A DNA stretch of 64,000 nt from Desulfitobacterium sp050251735 (GCA_050251735.1 JBFWMF010000003.1:1-64000), one strand, 5' to 3'. Counted from the stretch's first letter, positions 33,156 to 42,832 are shown. A program made the numbers and translations. The notes: generated by a model from the sequence alone, not told the origin.

Positions 33156-34688
33156 TTATTTTAGGGGCAGTGTAAAACAAAAAGCACTTCCCCTACCTAA
33201 TGTACTTTCAGCCCATATGCTACCTCCATGAGCCTCAACGATACCCTTACAAATGCTTAGCCCTAGTCCACTCCCACTATTCACTGAGGTCCTTTCCGAT
33301 TTAACTCGATAGTATTGTTGGAATATCTTATCTAAGGCATCCTTAGAAATACCTGGGCCATTATCTTCTATGGTAAATAGCACTCGGTCCCCTTCTCTTT
33401 TTGTACAGCCATTAACCTTGACCTGAGGCGGTCCATACTTTACAGCATTATCAATCAAATTCTGGATTACTTGTTGAATTTTTTGTTCGTCAATTTCAAT
33501 TACGTCCTCCTTGTTTAGAGCTATAAAAGAAATGTCACCTTGTTTGGCATATACTCTGGAGATCAACTTGTTTACCTTATCTATGAAGAATCCAAGCGTC
33601 ATTGCTCTCTTATTAACCCTATATTCTTTGGTATTGATAAGGGAGATCGTCAATAGTTCATCAATCATTTCATTCAATCTATGACACTCCTCGGAAATCT
33701 CTTTTAAAAACACTTGTTGATCAGTTTCCTCCCAGCGAATATCTTCTCTAAGTAAAGAAGTGGCATTCCCATTGATAATGGTCAAGGGTGTTTTTAGCTC
33801 ATGACTCAAAATGGATATAAAAGCATCTCTAAATCTTTCCTTTTCTTTATATTCTGTCACATCGCTTAGCAATAGTCCTGAACCAAACGTTTCATCGCAG
33901 GCGTTTTTAATATTAAACTTGGAGAATTTCAAAAACTGATCTTCTTTCGTTTCTATTGTAAAGTTATAGGAATTATTCGCCGATAGGAATGTATCCATAT
34001 ATATAGAAGTATAAAAAGGATTCTTACTTAATTGAATTAAATGAGAGCAAAATCCCTCAATTCCTTTATCTTCGTTAGAAATATTCATTTTTAGTAATTG
34101 GTTCGCCCTAGAATTGCAGTAAACTTCTTTATCTTGTAGCATAATGATTCCTTCATTAAGGCTATTAAAAGCAGAGTCAAATCTTAACTCTAACGAATCC
34201 GTTTTTTCTTTAAAGAATTCCTTCTCTAGGGAGAATCCAATTTGATTAGTTATTACCTGTAAAATATTTAAATCTAACTCTGGTTCTATATTTTCTTTTT
34301 CTGTTAATATGCCAAACAATCCTATAATCTTATTTGACGTCCATAAAGGAATAGCAATAAGCCAGTAATCCCCCTCGTCAGATTGTAATAACTTGTTCTT
34401 ATCCTTACTGCAGCTGATTTTCTGTGCTTGTCCCTCCATCATATTAATAAAAATTGCTGTTAGAGGGCTTAACATATATTGAGGAGTTTTTTCCATGACG
34501 CCTACTATGGGCAGTAGCTCACCTTGATTGCTCTTGATGGCAACGGTCACTTCCTCCGCCTGCCAAAAGTCAGAAATTAATTCTAAAATATCACCGAGTA
34601 TACAGCTGCAACTCGGTGATCGAACCAGAAGGTTAGATACTTCGCTAAGAAGATCAACGTTCCGATGAATATTATCCAAGACAATCAC
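33156..34688 (-). CDS. Soluble GAF-PAS sensor histidine kinase
   Basis: A 510-residue kinase without membrane helices. A GAF-like region (about 15-155) begins with a cysteine pair CSC near residue 27, a PAS region follows (about 165-280), then HisKA with H296 in SHELKTPLTI and a HATPase domain with N-box NLIDNAVKYGP, G1 EDNGPGIS and G2 GSGLGLSICKGIVEAHGG. A cytoplasmic sensor fits a membrane-permeant organohalide or redox signal. It forms a pair with the next gene. Similar soluble PAS kinases accompany rdhA genes in Dehalococcoides. Confidence 0.9.
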   Translation of the reverse strand: MIVLDNIHRNVDLLSEVSNLLVRSPSCSCILGDILELISDFWQAEEVTVAIKSNQGELLPIVGVMEKTPQYMLSPLTAIFINMMEGQAQKISCSKDKNKLLQSDEGDYWLIAIPLWTSNKIIGLFGILTEKENIEPELDLNILQVITNQIGFSLEKEFFKEKTDSLELRFDSAFNSLNEGIIMLQDKEVYCNSRANQLLKMNISNEDKGIEGFCSHLIQLSKNPFYTSIYMDTFLSANNSYNFTIETKEDQFLKFSKFNIKNACDETFGSGLLLSDVTEYKEKERFRDAFISILSHELKTPLTIINGNATSLLREDIRWEETDQQVFLKEISEECHRLNEMIDELLTISLINTKEYRVNKRAMTLGFFIDKVNKLISRVYAKQGDISFIALNKEDVIEIDEQKIQQVIQNLIDNAVKYGPPQVKVNGCTKREGDRVLFTIEDNGPGISKDALDKIFQQYYRVKSERTSVNSGSGLGLSICKGIVEAHGGSIWAESTLGRGSAFCFTLPLK

Positions 34689-34850
34689 TCCAATGCATTA
34701 TGCTAACTACTAATTTCAATAATGTTAGATTAGATTTATATTATTTGTTTTATGTAGTATTGCTTTTTAGTAATTGTTCGCTACTTTCGATAATAAACCT
34801 TTTTCAGACACTAGACGTTAAGAAACTGGCAATCTACTGGAAATATAAAT

Positions 34851-34881
34851 GGAGCATATCAAAGATCTTTTGATACGCTCC
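34851..34881 (-). terminator. Terminator after murA
   Basis: On the minus strand GGAGCGTATCAAAAGATC pairs with the following TTTGATATGCTCC, with one mismatch, and is followed by ATTTATATTT. It now separates murA from the inserted dehalogenase module. Confidence 0.75.
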
Positions 34882-34916
34882 ATACCCTACACTTTTCATT
34901 TTAGGCGCAAAATGCC

Positions 34917-36170
34917 TTAGCCTTCTACTCTCCGGACTTGGGCACCGATTCCACTCAATTTCTCTACAATATACTCGTACCCGCGGTCAATATGATGGAC
35001 TCCTTGAATCTCAGTTTCCCCATCAGCTGTTAAAGCAGCCAGTATCAAAGCAGCTCCAGCCCGTAAGTCTGTGGCAGTTACCGGGGCTGCATTGAGACGC
35101 TGGATACCTTGAATAATCGCACTACGGCCTTCAATTTTAATATCAGAGCCCATGCGTTTAAGCTCATCCACATGCATAAAGCGGTTCTCAAAGACGGTCT
35201 CCGTGATGACCCCTGTGCCATTAGCTCGGGTTAAGAAGGCCGAAAAAGGCGCTTGCAAATCCGTAGGGAAACCAGGATGAACTTGTGTCTTCACATCCAC
35301 GGCATTATAGACCCCTTCACCAACCACACGTATTCCATCATCTACAACGCGGAAGTAAACCCCTGCTTCTTCCATTTTCGCTAAAAGGGGTTTGAGGTGG
35401 TCGGCTATGACATTTTGAACAAAAATATCTCCACCGGCAGCGGCGGCCATCAAAAGATAACTGCCTGCTTCAATACGGTCGGGTATAACGGTATGGGTGG
35501 CACCATGGAATTCGCGAACGCCTTCGATGCGAATCACATTGGTTCCGGCTCCCCGAACCTTACCGCCCATCTGATTTAAAAAGTTAGCTAAGTCAATGAT
35601 TTCTGGCTCTTGAGCTGCATTTTCAATATAAGTCATCCCTTGAGCTCCAGCAGCAGCCATCATAATATTCTCGGTAGCTCCCACGCTAGGGAAATCCAGG
35701 TAAATCCGAGCTCCTTTTAAGACAGGAGCACTTACATCCAAATAACCATGATCCATTCGGACCTCAGCGCCTAAAGCCTCGAGGCCCTTAAGATGCCAGT
35801 TAATCGGTCGAGAGCCGATCGCGCACCCCCCCGGGTGGGAAATCCGTACTCTGCCCGTTCTTGCAAGGACTGGACCCATCGTTACGATGGAAGCTCTCAT
35901 GCGGGATACAAGATCATGAGGCGCTTCGATACTTGTGATCTCTGGTGTTTCTATGTAAAGCCGCGAACCCTCTCGCCTTACTGAAGCTCCCAATGTTCCA
36001 ATAACCTGACACATGACATCTACATCCAATAGGTGTGGAGCGTCGTCTATGCGTATAGGCTCAGGAGACAGCAAGCTGGCAGCAATAATTGGCAATACTG
36101 CGTTTTTTGCTCCGCTCACGGTAATCTTTCCTTCCAAAGACCTACCGCCAGCCACGATAATTTTGTTCAA
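34917..36170 (-). CDS. murA: UDP-N-acetylglucosamine 1-carboxyvinyltransferase MurA
   Basis: A 417-residue enolpyruvyl transferase, first committed enzyme of peptidoglycan precursor synthesis. It begins NKIIVAGGRSLEGKITVSGA with the substrate-binding Lys/Asn pair SGAKNAV. The catalytic, fosfomycin-sensitive Cys is in HPGGCAIGSRPI. A TTG start at 36170 behind GGGGGTG gives the family length; the upstream ATG frame adds 13 unrelated residues. It lies downstream of the ywmB-like gene, as in Bacillus subtilis (ywmB-murAA-spoIID). Confidence 0.95.
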   Translation of the reverse strand: MNKIIVAGGRSLEGKITVSGAKNAVLPIIAASLLSPEPIRIDDAPHLLDVDVMCQVIGTLGASVRREGSRLYIETPEITSIEAPHDLVSRMRASIVTMGPVLARTGRVRISHPGGCAIGSRPINWHLKGLEALGAEVRMDHGYLDVSAPVLKGARIYLDFPSVGATENIMMAAAGAQGMTYIENAAQEPEIIDLANFLNQMGGKVRGAGTNVIRIEGVREFHGATHTVIPDRIEAGSYLLMAAAAGGDIFVQNVIADHLKPLLAKMEEAGVYFRVVDDGIRVVGEGVYNAVDVKTQVHPGFPTDLQAPFSAFLTRANGTGVITETVFENRFMHVDELKRMGSDIKIEGRSAIIQGIQRLNAAPVTATDLRAGAALILAALTADGETEIQGVHHIDRGYEYIVEKLSGIGAQVRRVEG

Positions 36171-36298
36171 AGTGTCTAGGCACCCCCAATTACATATCAC
36201 TGCCTTCACATGGCAATATACTCATATATTCTATCCGACTTGCTTATATTCTCTTCGAATCGCCTAATTTCCTGCTAAAACACCCGGTTTAGCCAATT

Positions 36299-36961
36299 TT
36301 AAAATTCTTCCAGTAAAACCGGTAGAGCTAGGGCCGTTCTTCCCTTGCCCCCATGTGTTTGGCTGATGATTTGAATATTCACCCGATCATCACCTGCTAG
36401 GACCTGGGAAAAAAGTGATTCTTGCCACCCCGTAACGGAAATGGTTCGTTCAGAAAGGGAAAACTGGCGAGGGAGGATATTCTGCTTGAGGGCGTAGTGG
36501 GCAATATCTATTCCTTCCGGAATTCTTTCATCGAGATAAGCGATTCCACCCACTTCACTGACTTCCTGCTCGAGGTCCTGGTACCAAGCGAAAATCTCAG
36601 GCTCCTCCTCTGTAACTATAGTCCTATAACCGGCAAGAGAGTAGGGTAATTCTGCTATACCCGCTGAATTAGACTCCATCCACGCCCAACCTGTTTGTGG
36701 CAAATCCTGCTTAAATCCCCGATCCGGCTTTCCCTGTTCAAACCAGAGGACAACACGCACTTCAGCTTTTTGGGCCTCCACGAGACCTGAATTTAAAAGC
36801 AATGGATTGCTGATCTGGCTCTCCAAGCGACTGTAAAATTCTCTCTCACCCACTTCTTGAGAAAAAAACCAAATCTGAAACATAGTATAGCATAAAAAGA
36901 TAACTCCTAATACTACGATTCTATTCCTATACTTTTTGGGGGTCTCCATATTCTTCCTCAC
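36299..36961 (-). CDS. YwmB-family protein
   Basis: A 220-residue protein with one N-terminal membrane segment (about 13-30) and a YwmB-type (DUF1779, TATA-box-like fold) extracellular part. Position between the atp operon and murA matches Bacillus ywmB. The molecular function is unknown. Conserved-looking stretches are VEAQKAEVRVVLWFEQ and the C-terminal GKGRTALALPVLLEEF. The call depends more on position and topology than on a sharp motif. Confidence 0.7.
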   Translation of the reverse strand: MRKNMETPKKYRNRIVVLGVIFLCYTMFQIWFFSQEVGEREFYSRLESQISNPLLLNSGLVEAQKAEVRVVLWFEQGKPDRGFKQDLPQTGWAWMESNSAGIAELPYSLAGYRTIVTEEEPEIFAWYQDLEQEVSEVGGIAYLDERIPEGIDIAHYALKQNILPRQFSLSERTISVTGWQESLFSQVLAGDDRVNIQIISQTHGGKGRTALALPVLLEEF

Positions 36962-37077
36962 ACCTTTTCTTTAACTAGCAGAGTATAACTCCATTCTTCA
37001 GCTTCTACCTTCTAGTTTTGCCAAAGCCTAGCCAAGATAACGGTCTTTTGTAAGGAAATTAATTTAAAATACGGAAA

Positions 37078-37133
37078 GAGGTTATCTCGAAGCTATGAGT
37101 AAACTGGGTATACTCTGGCTTAGAGACAACCTC
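37078..37133 (-). terminator. Terminator of the atp operon
   Basis: On the minus strand GAGGTTGTCTC and GAGATAACCTC pair at 10 of 11 positions plus one G-U, enclosing a 34-nt loop, and are followed by TTTCCGTATTTT. It lies 26-80 bp past the atpC stop. Confidence 0.65.
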
Positions 37134-37159
37134 TTCTTCATATTTACAATTATAGCAAC

Positions 37160-37561
37160 TTAATCCTGGGCTGCATGAATCCGGGCTACAGCTCGTAAAA
37201 GCGCCAGTTCAGCACGTCTGGAGTCGATTCCATCCGTTCTGTGAGCGAGACGTGTTTCCGCTCTTTCCTTGGCTGCTATAGCCCGCTCAAGATCAATTCT
37301 ATCTCCAGGCTCCGCTGTATCCGCTAAGACCGTTACTTTATTGTCTGATACCTCAACGAATCCACCGGAGGTGGCTATTTTTTCTACTTTACCATTGGCT
37401 GTATAGCGAATGACCCCGATCCCTAAGGCGGTAATCAAGGGTGCGTGATTAGGCAAAATTCCAACTTCTCCGGTTTCCCCGGGTAAAACCACAAATTCTG
37501 CTTCTTGCTTAAGCACATTGCCTTCCGGGGAAACGACACGGAGTGTAAACGTCCCTGCCAT
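37160..37561 (-). CDS. atpC: F0F1 ATP synthase subunit epsilon
   Basis: A 133-residue F1 epsilon subunit: N-terminal beta sandwich (TLRVVSPEGNVLKQEAEFVV, GILPNHAPLITAL) and a C-terminal helical hairpin (AIAAKERAETRL). It regulates hydrolysis and couples F1 rotation to the c ring. It is the last gene of the atp operon, 2 bp after atpD, and followed by a terminator-like hairpin. Confidence 0.96.
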   Translation of the reverse strand: MAGTFTLRVVSPEGNVLKQEAEFVVLPGETGEVGILPNHAPLITALGIGVIRYTANGKVEKIATSGGFVEVSDNKVTVLADTAEPGDRIDLERAIAAKERAETRLAHRTDGIDSRRAELALLRAVARIHAAQD

Positions 37562-37563
37562 AA

Positions 37564-38961
37564 TTATGCCCCCAATGCTTTGGCTTTTTCAATGGCTTCC
37601 TCGATGGTTCCCACCATATGGAAGGCTGCTTCAGGCAGATCGTCATGCTTTCCTTCCACAATTTCCTTAAAGCCACGGACGGTTTCTTTAACCGGGACAT
37701 ATTTTCCAGGTGATCCGGTAAATACTTCGGCCACGTGGAAGGGTTGAGAAAGGAAGCGCTCAATCCGGCGAGCACGAGCCACGATGAGTTTTTCATCTTC
37801 AGAGAGCTCGTCCATACCCAAGATAGCGATAATATCTTGAAGTTCTTTATACTTCTGCAGAATCTGTTGGACACTCCGTGCCACTTGATAATGTTCTTCG
37901 CCGAGAATTTGGGGAGAAAGAATCCGTGAGTTGGAATCCAAGGGGTCAACTGCCGGATAGATCCCTTTCTCAGAGATAGCCCGGTTAAGAACTGTGGTAG
38001 CATCTAAGTGAGCAAAAGCAGTAGCCGGAGCCGGGTCAGTCAAGTCATCCGCAGGCACGTAGATAGCCTGAACGGAGGTGATAGAGCCATTCCGTGTGGA
38101 GGTAATCCGCTCTTGCAGGGCACCCATCTCAGTTGCTAGGGTAGGCTGGTAGCCTACCGCGGATGGCATCCGACCGAGAAGTGCGGAAACCTCTGAGCCT
38201 GCTTGAGTAAAGCGGAAGATGTTATCAATAAAGAGAAGAACGTCTTGATGTTGAACATCACGGAAGTATTCCGCCATAGTCAATCCACTCAGTCCCACCC
38301 GTAAACGGGCACCGGGGGGCTCATTCATTTGACCAAATACCATGGCCATTTTGTCAATAACCCCAGACTCTCTCATTTCGTTCCAAAGATCGTTTCCTTC
38401 ACGGGTTCTCTCACCTACCCCGGCGAAAACGGAAAGACCACCATGCTCCATAGCGATGTTATTAATAAGCTCTTGAATCAGAACGGTTTTACCTACTCCT
38501 GCACCACCAAAGAGTCCTACTTTACCCCCCTTAGAGTAGGGCGCAAGTAAGTCAATAACTTTAATCCCTGTTTCCAACATCACTGTGGAAGGATCTTGAT
38601 CTACGAAGGATGGTGCCGGACGGTGGATGGGATAGGTCGTATCGGTGTGAACTTCAGGTCCATTGTCGATAGCAACGCCGAGGACGTTGAAAATCCGACC
38701 TAAAGTTGCCGGGCCGACAGGTACAGTAATAGGAGCACCAGTATCTAACGCTTGCATTCCCCGCTGCAGACCATCCGTTGAGGACATGGCAACACAGCGC
38801 ACTGTATTATTACCCAAGTGCTGAGCGACCTCAAGGGTGAGATCGATCTTTCTCTCGGGAACTGTGACCTTAATGGCACTATAAATCTCTGGCAGTGCTT
38901 CGGAAGCAAACTCAACGTCAACTACCGCTCCCATGATTTGCACGATTTTGCCGATATTCAC
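37564..38961 (-). CDS. atpD: F0F1 ATP synthase subunit beta
   Basis: A 465-residue catalytic subunit. P-loop GGAGVGKTVLIQELI, the catalytic Glu/Arg region GVGERTREGNDLW, Walker B VLLFIDNIFRFTQAGSE and the DELSEDE loop are all present. It makes ATP at the three alpha/beta interfaces. Length is normal. It lies 35 bp after atpG. Confidence 0.98.
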   Translation of the reverse strand: MNIGKIVQIMGAVVDVEFASEALPEIYSAIKVTVPERKIDLTLEVAQHLGNNTVRCVAMSSTDGLQRGMQALDTGAPITVPVGPATLGRIFNVLGVAIDNGPEVHTDTTYPIHRPAPSFVDQDPSTVMLETGIKVIDLLAPYSKGGKVGLFGGAGVGKTVLIQELINNIAMEHGGLSVFAGVGERTREGNDLWNEMRESGVIDKMAMVFGQMNEPPGARLRVGLSGLTMAEYFRDVQHQDVLLFIDNIFRFTQAGSEVSALLGRMPSAVGYQPTLATEMGALQERITSTRNGSITSVQAIYVPADDLTDPAPATAFAHLDATTVLNRAISEKGIYPAVDPLDSNSRILSPQILGEEHYQVARSVQQILQKYKELQDIIAILGMDELSEDEKLIVARARRIERFLSQPFHVAEVFTGSPGKYVPVKETVRGFKEIVEGKHDDLPEAAFHMVGTIEEAIEKAKALGA

Positions 38962-38996
38962 AGGCGAGAAACCTCCTTTTTATGTTTTGCCCTTAC

Positions 38997-39842
38997 CTAT
39001 TCGAGAGCGCTGGCGCCCCCAACAATTTCGGAAATTTCCGTGGTAATTGCCGCTTGGCGAGCACGATTCATCTGCAAGGTCAGCCGCTCAATCAATTCCT
39101 TGGCGTTATCCGTTGCAGAGCCCATAGCTGTCATCTTTGCTCCCATCTCACTGGCCTTGCCTTCAAGGATGGTGCGGAATACTTGCGTCTCTACGTATTT
39201 TGGTAGAAGCGTCGACAGAATCTCCTCTGGAGAGGGTTCAAAAATGTATTCTTTATGAGACTCTTCCTTAGGGCTTTCAATGGGAAGAAGCTTGATTTTT
39301 GTAGGACGTTGGGAAATCGCACTTAAAAACTCGTTATACACGATATAGACTTCATCCAACTCACCATTGACATAGAGGCTGATGACTTCTCGAGCAATTT
39401 CCTTAGCCTTTCCATAGGATGGGTTATCGCTGAGCCCTACGAATTCAGCAATGGTCTCAACCTTACCACGTCGGTAGAAATCTCGCCCTTTGCGTCCGAT
39501 GATGACGAGTCTCACCTCGCGGGACTCTTCCGCTATGATACCATTCATCATCCGAATTAGGTTCGCATTATACCCACCGCAGAGGCCTCGATCAGATGTG
39601 ATAACGATATAGCCCACACGTTGCACAGGTCGTTCTTCTAAGAGGGGATGGGTTACATCCGCATGATCCTGGGCGAGTCGTGCTAAAACCTCTTGCAATT
39701 GACGGGCATAAGGGCGGGCAGCGATGACCTTTTCCTGAGCTTTACGCAATTTAGATGCAGCCACCATTTTCATGGCCTTCGTAATCTGCTGCATGTTCCG
39801 TACGCTTCGTATTCTGCGTCGTATATCACGTACATTTGCCAC
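38997..39842 (-). CDS. atpG: F0F1 ATP synthase subunit gamma
   Basis: A 281-residue central-stalk subunit. It begins with DIRRRIRSVRNMQQITKAMK and ends with TLQMNRARQAAITTEISEIV followed by GGASALE, the coiled-coil termini that turn inside the alpha3beta3 hexamer. The Rossmann-like middle carries SDRGLCGGYNANL. It is of normal length and lies between atpA and atpD as in most bacteria. Confidence 0.97.
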   Translation of the reverse strand: MANVRDIRRRIRSVRNMQQITKAMKMVAASKLRKAQEKVIAARPYARQLQEVLARLAQDHADVTHPLLEERPVQRVGYIVITSDRGLCGGYNANLIRMMNGIIAEESREVRLVIIGRKGRDFYRRGKVETIAEFVGLSDNPSYGKAKEIAREVISLYVNGELDEVYIVYNEFLSAISQRPTKIKLLPIESPKEESHKEYIFEPSPEEILSTLLPKYVETQVFRTILEGKASEMGAKMTAMGSATDNAKELIERLTLQMNRARQAAITTEISEIVGGASALE

Positions 39843-39884
39843 CTAGTTTCACCTACCCCCTTAATAATCCGCTCGATAAAATGA

Positions 39885-41393
39885 TTACCCTATGAAATCT
39901 TGCTTAACTTCGTAGATCGCCTTTTCAATCTCAGCGTTCAACTCATCATTCAGCGCCTTTTCGGTGCGGATTCTCGTCAGGAGATCAGCTTTTGTGGTGC
40001 GCAAATAGCGCAGATAGGCTTCTTCAAATTCTTTAATCTTATCTACAGGAATCTCATCAATGAAGCCTTTTACGGCTGCATAGAGAACAACAACCTGCTC
40101 CTCAACCAACATTGGCTCATATTGCTTTTGCTTAAGGATTTCCATCATCCGTTCACCGCGATTGAGGCGTTGTTGGGTGATTTTATCCAAGTCAGAGCCA
40201 AACTGAGCAAAGGCTGCCAACTCACGATACTGAGCTAGATCCAAACGCAGTTGTCCTGCGACCTGTTTCATAGCCTTAATCTGAGCGGAACCACCTACCC
40301 GGGATACGGAAATCCCTACGTTAATTGCCGGACGGAAGCCGGCATTGAAGAGATCCGTTTCCAAGAAAATCTGGCCGTCAGTGATGGAGATAACATTGGT
40401 AGGAATATACGCCGATACGTCACCCGCTTGGGTTTCAATGATCGGCAGTGCGGTCATGGAACCGCTGCCTAAATCCTCTGAGAGTTTGGCAGACCGTTCC
40501 AAAAGACGGGAATGGAGATAAAAGACGTCACCGGGATAGGCTTCACGGCCTGGGGGACGTTTCAAAAGCAAGGACAATTCACGGTAGGCTGCCGCTTGTT
40601 TGCTGAGATCATCATAGATGATCAAGACATGCTTACCATTGTACATAAATTCTTCACCCATGGCGCAACCCGAGTAGGGTGCAATGTAAAGCATAGGTGC
40701 AGGTTCAGATGCAGTAGCACAGACGACAATACTGTATGCCATCGCCCCATGATCCTCGAGGGTCTTTACGACTCCGGCAACCGTAGAAGCCTTTTGGCCT
40801 ACAGCCACATAGATACAAATAACATCCTTACCCTTTTGATTGATGATGGTGTCGACCGCCACTGCAGTTTTTCCGGTTTGGCGGTCACCAATAATCAGCT
40901 CCCGTTGACCACGGCCAATGGGAACTATAGCATCAATGGATTTGAGTCCTGTTTGGAGAGGTTCATGTACAGATTTCCGATACACGACCCCTGGGGCATT
41001 GTTTTCAATCGGACGGAATTTATCGGTTTTAATTTCACCTTTTCCGTCGATGGGCTGACCTAAAGAATTGACAACACGGCCGATTAAGGCTTCCCCTACG
41101 GGAACTTCCACAATACGACCTGTCCGTTTGACTTGGTCTCCTTCTTTGATCGCCGTAAATTTACCTAGAATAATGCAGCCAATGTTATCTTCTTCAAGAT
41201 TCATGGCCATCCCGTAAATACCACCGGGAAACTCCAAAAGCTCCCCAGACATGGCCATTTCCAGACCATGAACCCGGGCAATTCCGTCCCCTACTTGGAT
41301 AACGGTACCTACATCCACGACTTCTACTGCACTATCATAACGCTCAATCTGTTGTTTGATGATTGAACTAATTTCTTCTGGACGTAAATTCAT
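39885..41393 (-). CDS. atpA: F0F1 ATP synthase subunit alpha
   Basis: A 502-residue non-catalytic nucleotide-binding subunit. The P-loop is GDRQTGKTAVAVDTI, and the Arg finger lies in the segment around VGISVSRVGGSAQIKAMKQV. The N-terminus RPEEISSIIKQQIERYDS interacts with delta. It lies 44 bp after atpH and 42 bp before atpG. Confidence 0.98.
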   Translation of the reverse strand: MNLRPEEISSIIKQQIERYDSAVEVVDVGTVIQVGDGIARVHGLEMAMSGELLEFPGGIYGMAMNLEEDNIGCIILGKFTAIKEGDQVKRTGRIVEVPVGEALIGRVVNSLGQPIDGKGEIKTDKFRPIENNAPGVVYRKSVHEPLQTGLKSIDAIVPIGRGQRELIIGDRQTGKTAVAVDTIINQKGKDVICIYVAVGQKASTVAGVVKTLEDHGAMAYSIVVCATASEPAPMLYIAPYSGCAMGEEFMYNGKHVLIIYDDLSKQAAAYRELSLLLKRPPGREAYPGDVFYLHSRLLERSAKLSEDLGSGSMTALPIIETQAGDVSAYIPTNVISITDGQIFLETDLFNAGFRPAINVGISVSRVGGSAQIKAMKQVAGQLRLDLAQYRELAAFAQFGSDLDKITQQRLNRGERMMEILKQKQYEPMLVEEQVVVLYAAVKGFIDEIPVDKIKEFEEAYLRYLRTTKADLLTRIRTEKALNDELNAEIEKAIYEVKQDFIG

Positions 41394-41437
41394 CTTCGTC
41401 TATTCACCCCTATTTTCTGAGGTTCTCTCGACCCTTT

Positions 41438-41974
41438 TCATGCGTGGCTGAGGCTTTGGCGAATCCGCTGAAGCTTAAAGGCCACGGTTCCATCCATCAC
41501 ACGGTCCCCGATTTTAATCATCACGCCGCCGATTAGTTCTGGGCGTACTTCCTTAACCATCCGTACATTTTTCCCAGTGATGCGGGCCAGTTCCTTCTGC
41601 AGTCGCTGTTCTTGGATATCATTCAGCGGAACGGCACTCGTCACTTTCGCCTCCACAACATTACGTGCTCCATCGGCAAGTCGGGTAAATTCCTGGGCAA
41701 TGTCCGGAAGATAATTCTGCCTTCTCCGGTCAATCAGCAAGTTCAAGAAATTTCCCACAGTGACGCTTAATTCGCCAGCGAAAATCTTCCTCATCAGGTC
41801 TTTCTTTACGGAAAGAGAAATGTGCGGATGGTAAAGGACGTGGGCTACCTCAGCATTCTGTTCGAATAATTGTGTTAGCTCCTGAAGTTCAGCCTCAATC
41901 CCGTCCAAGTCACCTTGAAGGGCGATTTCAAATAAGGCCTGGGCATACCGATGAGCTATCGCTCCCTTTAACAT
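41438..41974 (-). CDS. atpH: F0F1 ATP synthase subunit delta
   Basis: A 178-residue OSCP/delta subunit joining F1 alpha to the peripheral b stalk. It carries the N-terminal helix bundle AIAHRYAQALFEIA and the C-terminal signature EVRPELIGGVMIKIGDRVMD near 145-165. It overlaps atpF by 7 bp, which implies coupled translation. Confidence 0.96.
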   Translation of the reverse strand: MLKGAIAHRYAQALFEIALQGDLDGIEAELQELTQLFEQNAEVAHVLYHPHISLSVKKDLMRKIFAGELSVTVGNFLNLLIDRRRQNYLPDIAQEFTRLADGARNVVEAKVTSAVPLNDIQEQRLQKELARITGKNVRMVKEVRPELIGGVMIKIGDRVMDGTVAFKLQRIRQSLSHA

Positions 41975-42462
41975 GGCAATTCCCCTACTTCTTGAATAAA
42001 TTGCTCAATCATAGCTTCCTGACCACTGACATCTAGGTTTTTGCGAATGATCTTCTCGGCAACAGCTACAGATAAATCGGCCACTTGAGCTTGAACCTGA
42101 GCGATTGCCCGGTCACGTTCCCGTTCAATATCCACTAAAGCCGATTTTTTAATTTTCTCGGCTTCGTCATGAGCATCGGCCAAAATCTCGGCAGCTCGTA
42201 CTTCGCTCATTTTTGTGGCCTTCGCAATCACTTCCTGAGCTTCTTGACGCGCCTTGCGCATTTCTTCTTGATATTCGCGCTTTATTTGTTCAGCCTGCAG
42301 GCGTTCTTTTTCTGCATTGGCAATGTTAGCCTCAATCTGATTGCGGCGTTCCTCCATCATATTGATCAGGGGATTCCAAGCGAATCTTCTGAGAATATAG
42401 ACCAAGAGCAGGAAAGATAAGACCTGGGCTACTAATGTAAAATCAATGTGTATGGGATTCAT
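41968..42462 (-). CDS. atpF: F0F1 ATP synthase subunit b
   Basis: A 164-residue peripheral-stalk subunit: one N-terminal membrane helix (LVAQVLSFLLLVYILRRFAW) followed by a long charged coiled coil (about 30-130) and a C-terminal delta-binding part. Length is normal. It lies 112 bp after atpE, the space holding an AT-poor stretch with a GGGGGAACG/GTTCCCCC inverted repeat (about 42508-42530) that may act as a message stabiliser. Confidence 0.96.
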   Translation of the reverse strand: MNPIHIDFTLVAQVLSFLLLVYILRRFAWNPLINMMEERRNQIEANIANAEKERLQAEQIKREYQEEMRKARQEAQEVIAKATKMSEVRAAEILADAHDEAEKIKKSALVDIERERDRAIAQVQAQVADLSVAVAEKIIRKNLDVSGQEAMIEQFIQEVGELPC

Positions 42463-42574
42463 ATTTACCCCCCTCTCAAGTCTTGTCCATCGAATGATTT
42501 TTTCAAGGGGGAACGCATTGTTCCCCCTTGTTCTTGATGGGCCGGGACTTAAGATCTAGCCCATGTATTCCAGA

Positions 42575-42832
42575 CTATTTTGTGAACATGAGAAGTAAGG
42601 CAAGTACCCAAGTCAGAAGAGGCAATGCCTCGACTAGACCGACACCGATAAACATCGTAGATTGCAGAGCCCCTTTAGCTTCGGGCTGACGTGCAATACC
42701 TTCTACAGTTTTCGTGATAATACTTCCATTACCAAGTGAAGCTCCGAGGGCTGCTAAGCCAGCAGCAATCCCTGCACCAAGTGCAGCAGCAGCAGATACG
42801 TCCACAGAGTTTCCTCCTTTCTTATTACCCAT
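42575..42832 (-). CDS. atpE: F0F1 ATP synthase subunit c
   Basis: An 85-residue hairpin of two membrane helices joined by the polar loop IARQPEAKGALQ. The ion-binding carboxylate is the Glu in VGLVEALPLLTW. The signature does not carry the full Q/ES-T set of Na+-type c rings as far as can be seen (the first helix reads GAGIAAGLAALGASLGNGSI), so protons are the more likely coupling ion. Confidence 0.96.
   Translation of the reverse strand: MGNKKGGNSVDVSAAAALGAGIAAGLAALGASLGNGSIITKTVEGIARQPEAKGALQSTMFIGVGLVEALPLLTWVLALLLMFTK

Noticed and set aside
37509..38003. 164-codon minus-strand frame overlapping the end of atpD
   Set aside because: It is an out-of-frame reading of atpD and runs into the atpC junction.
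40512..41063. 183-codon plus-strand frame opposite atpA
   Set aside because: Mirror of the highly conserved alpha subunit gene.
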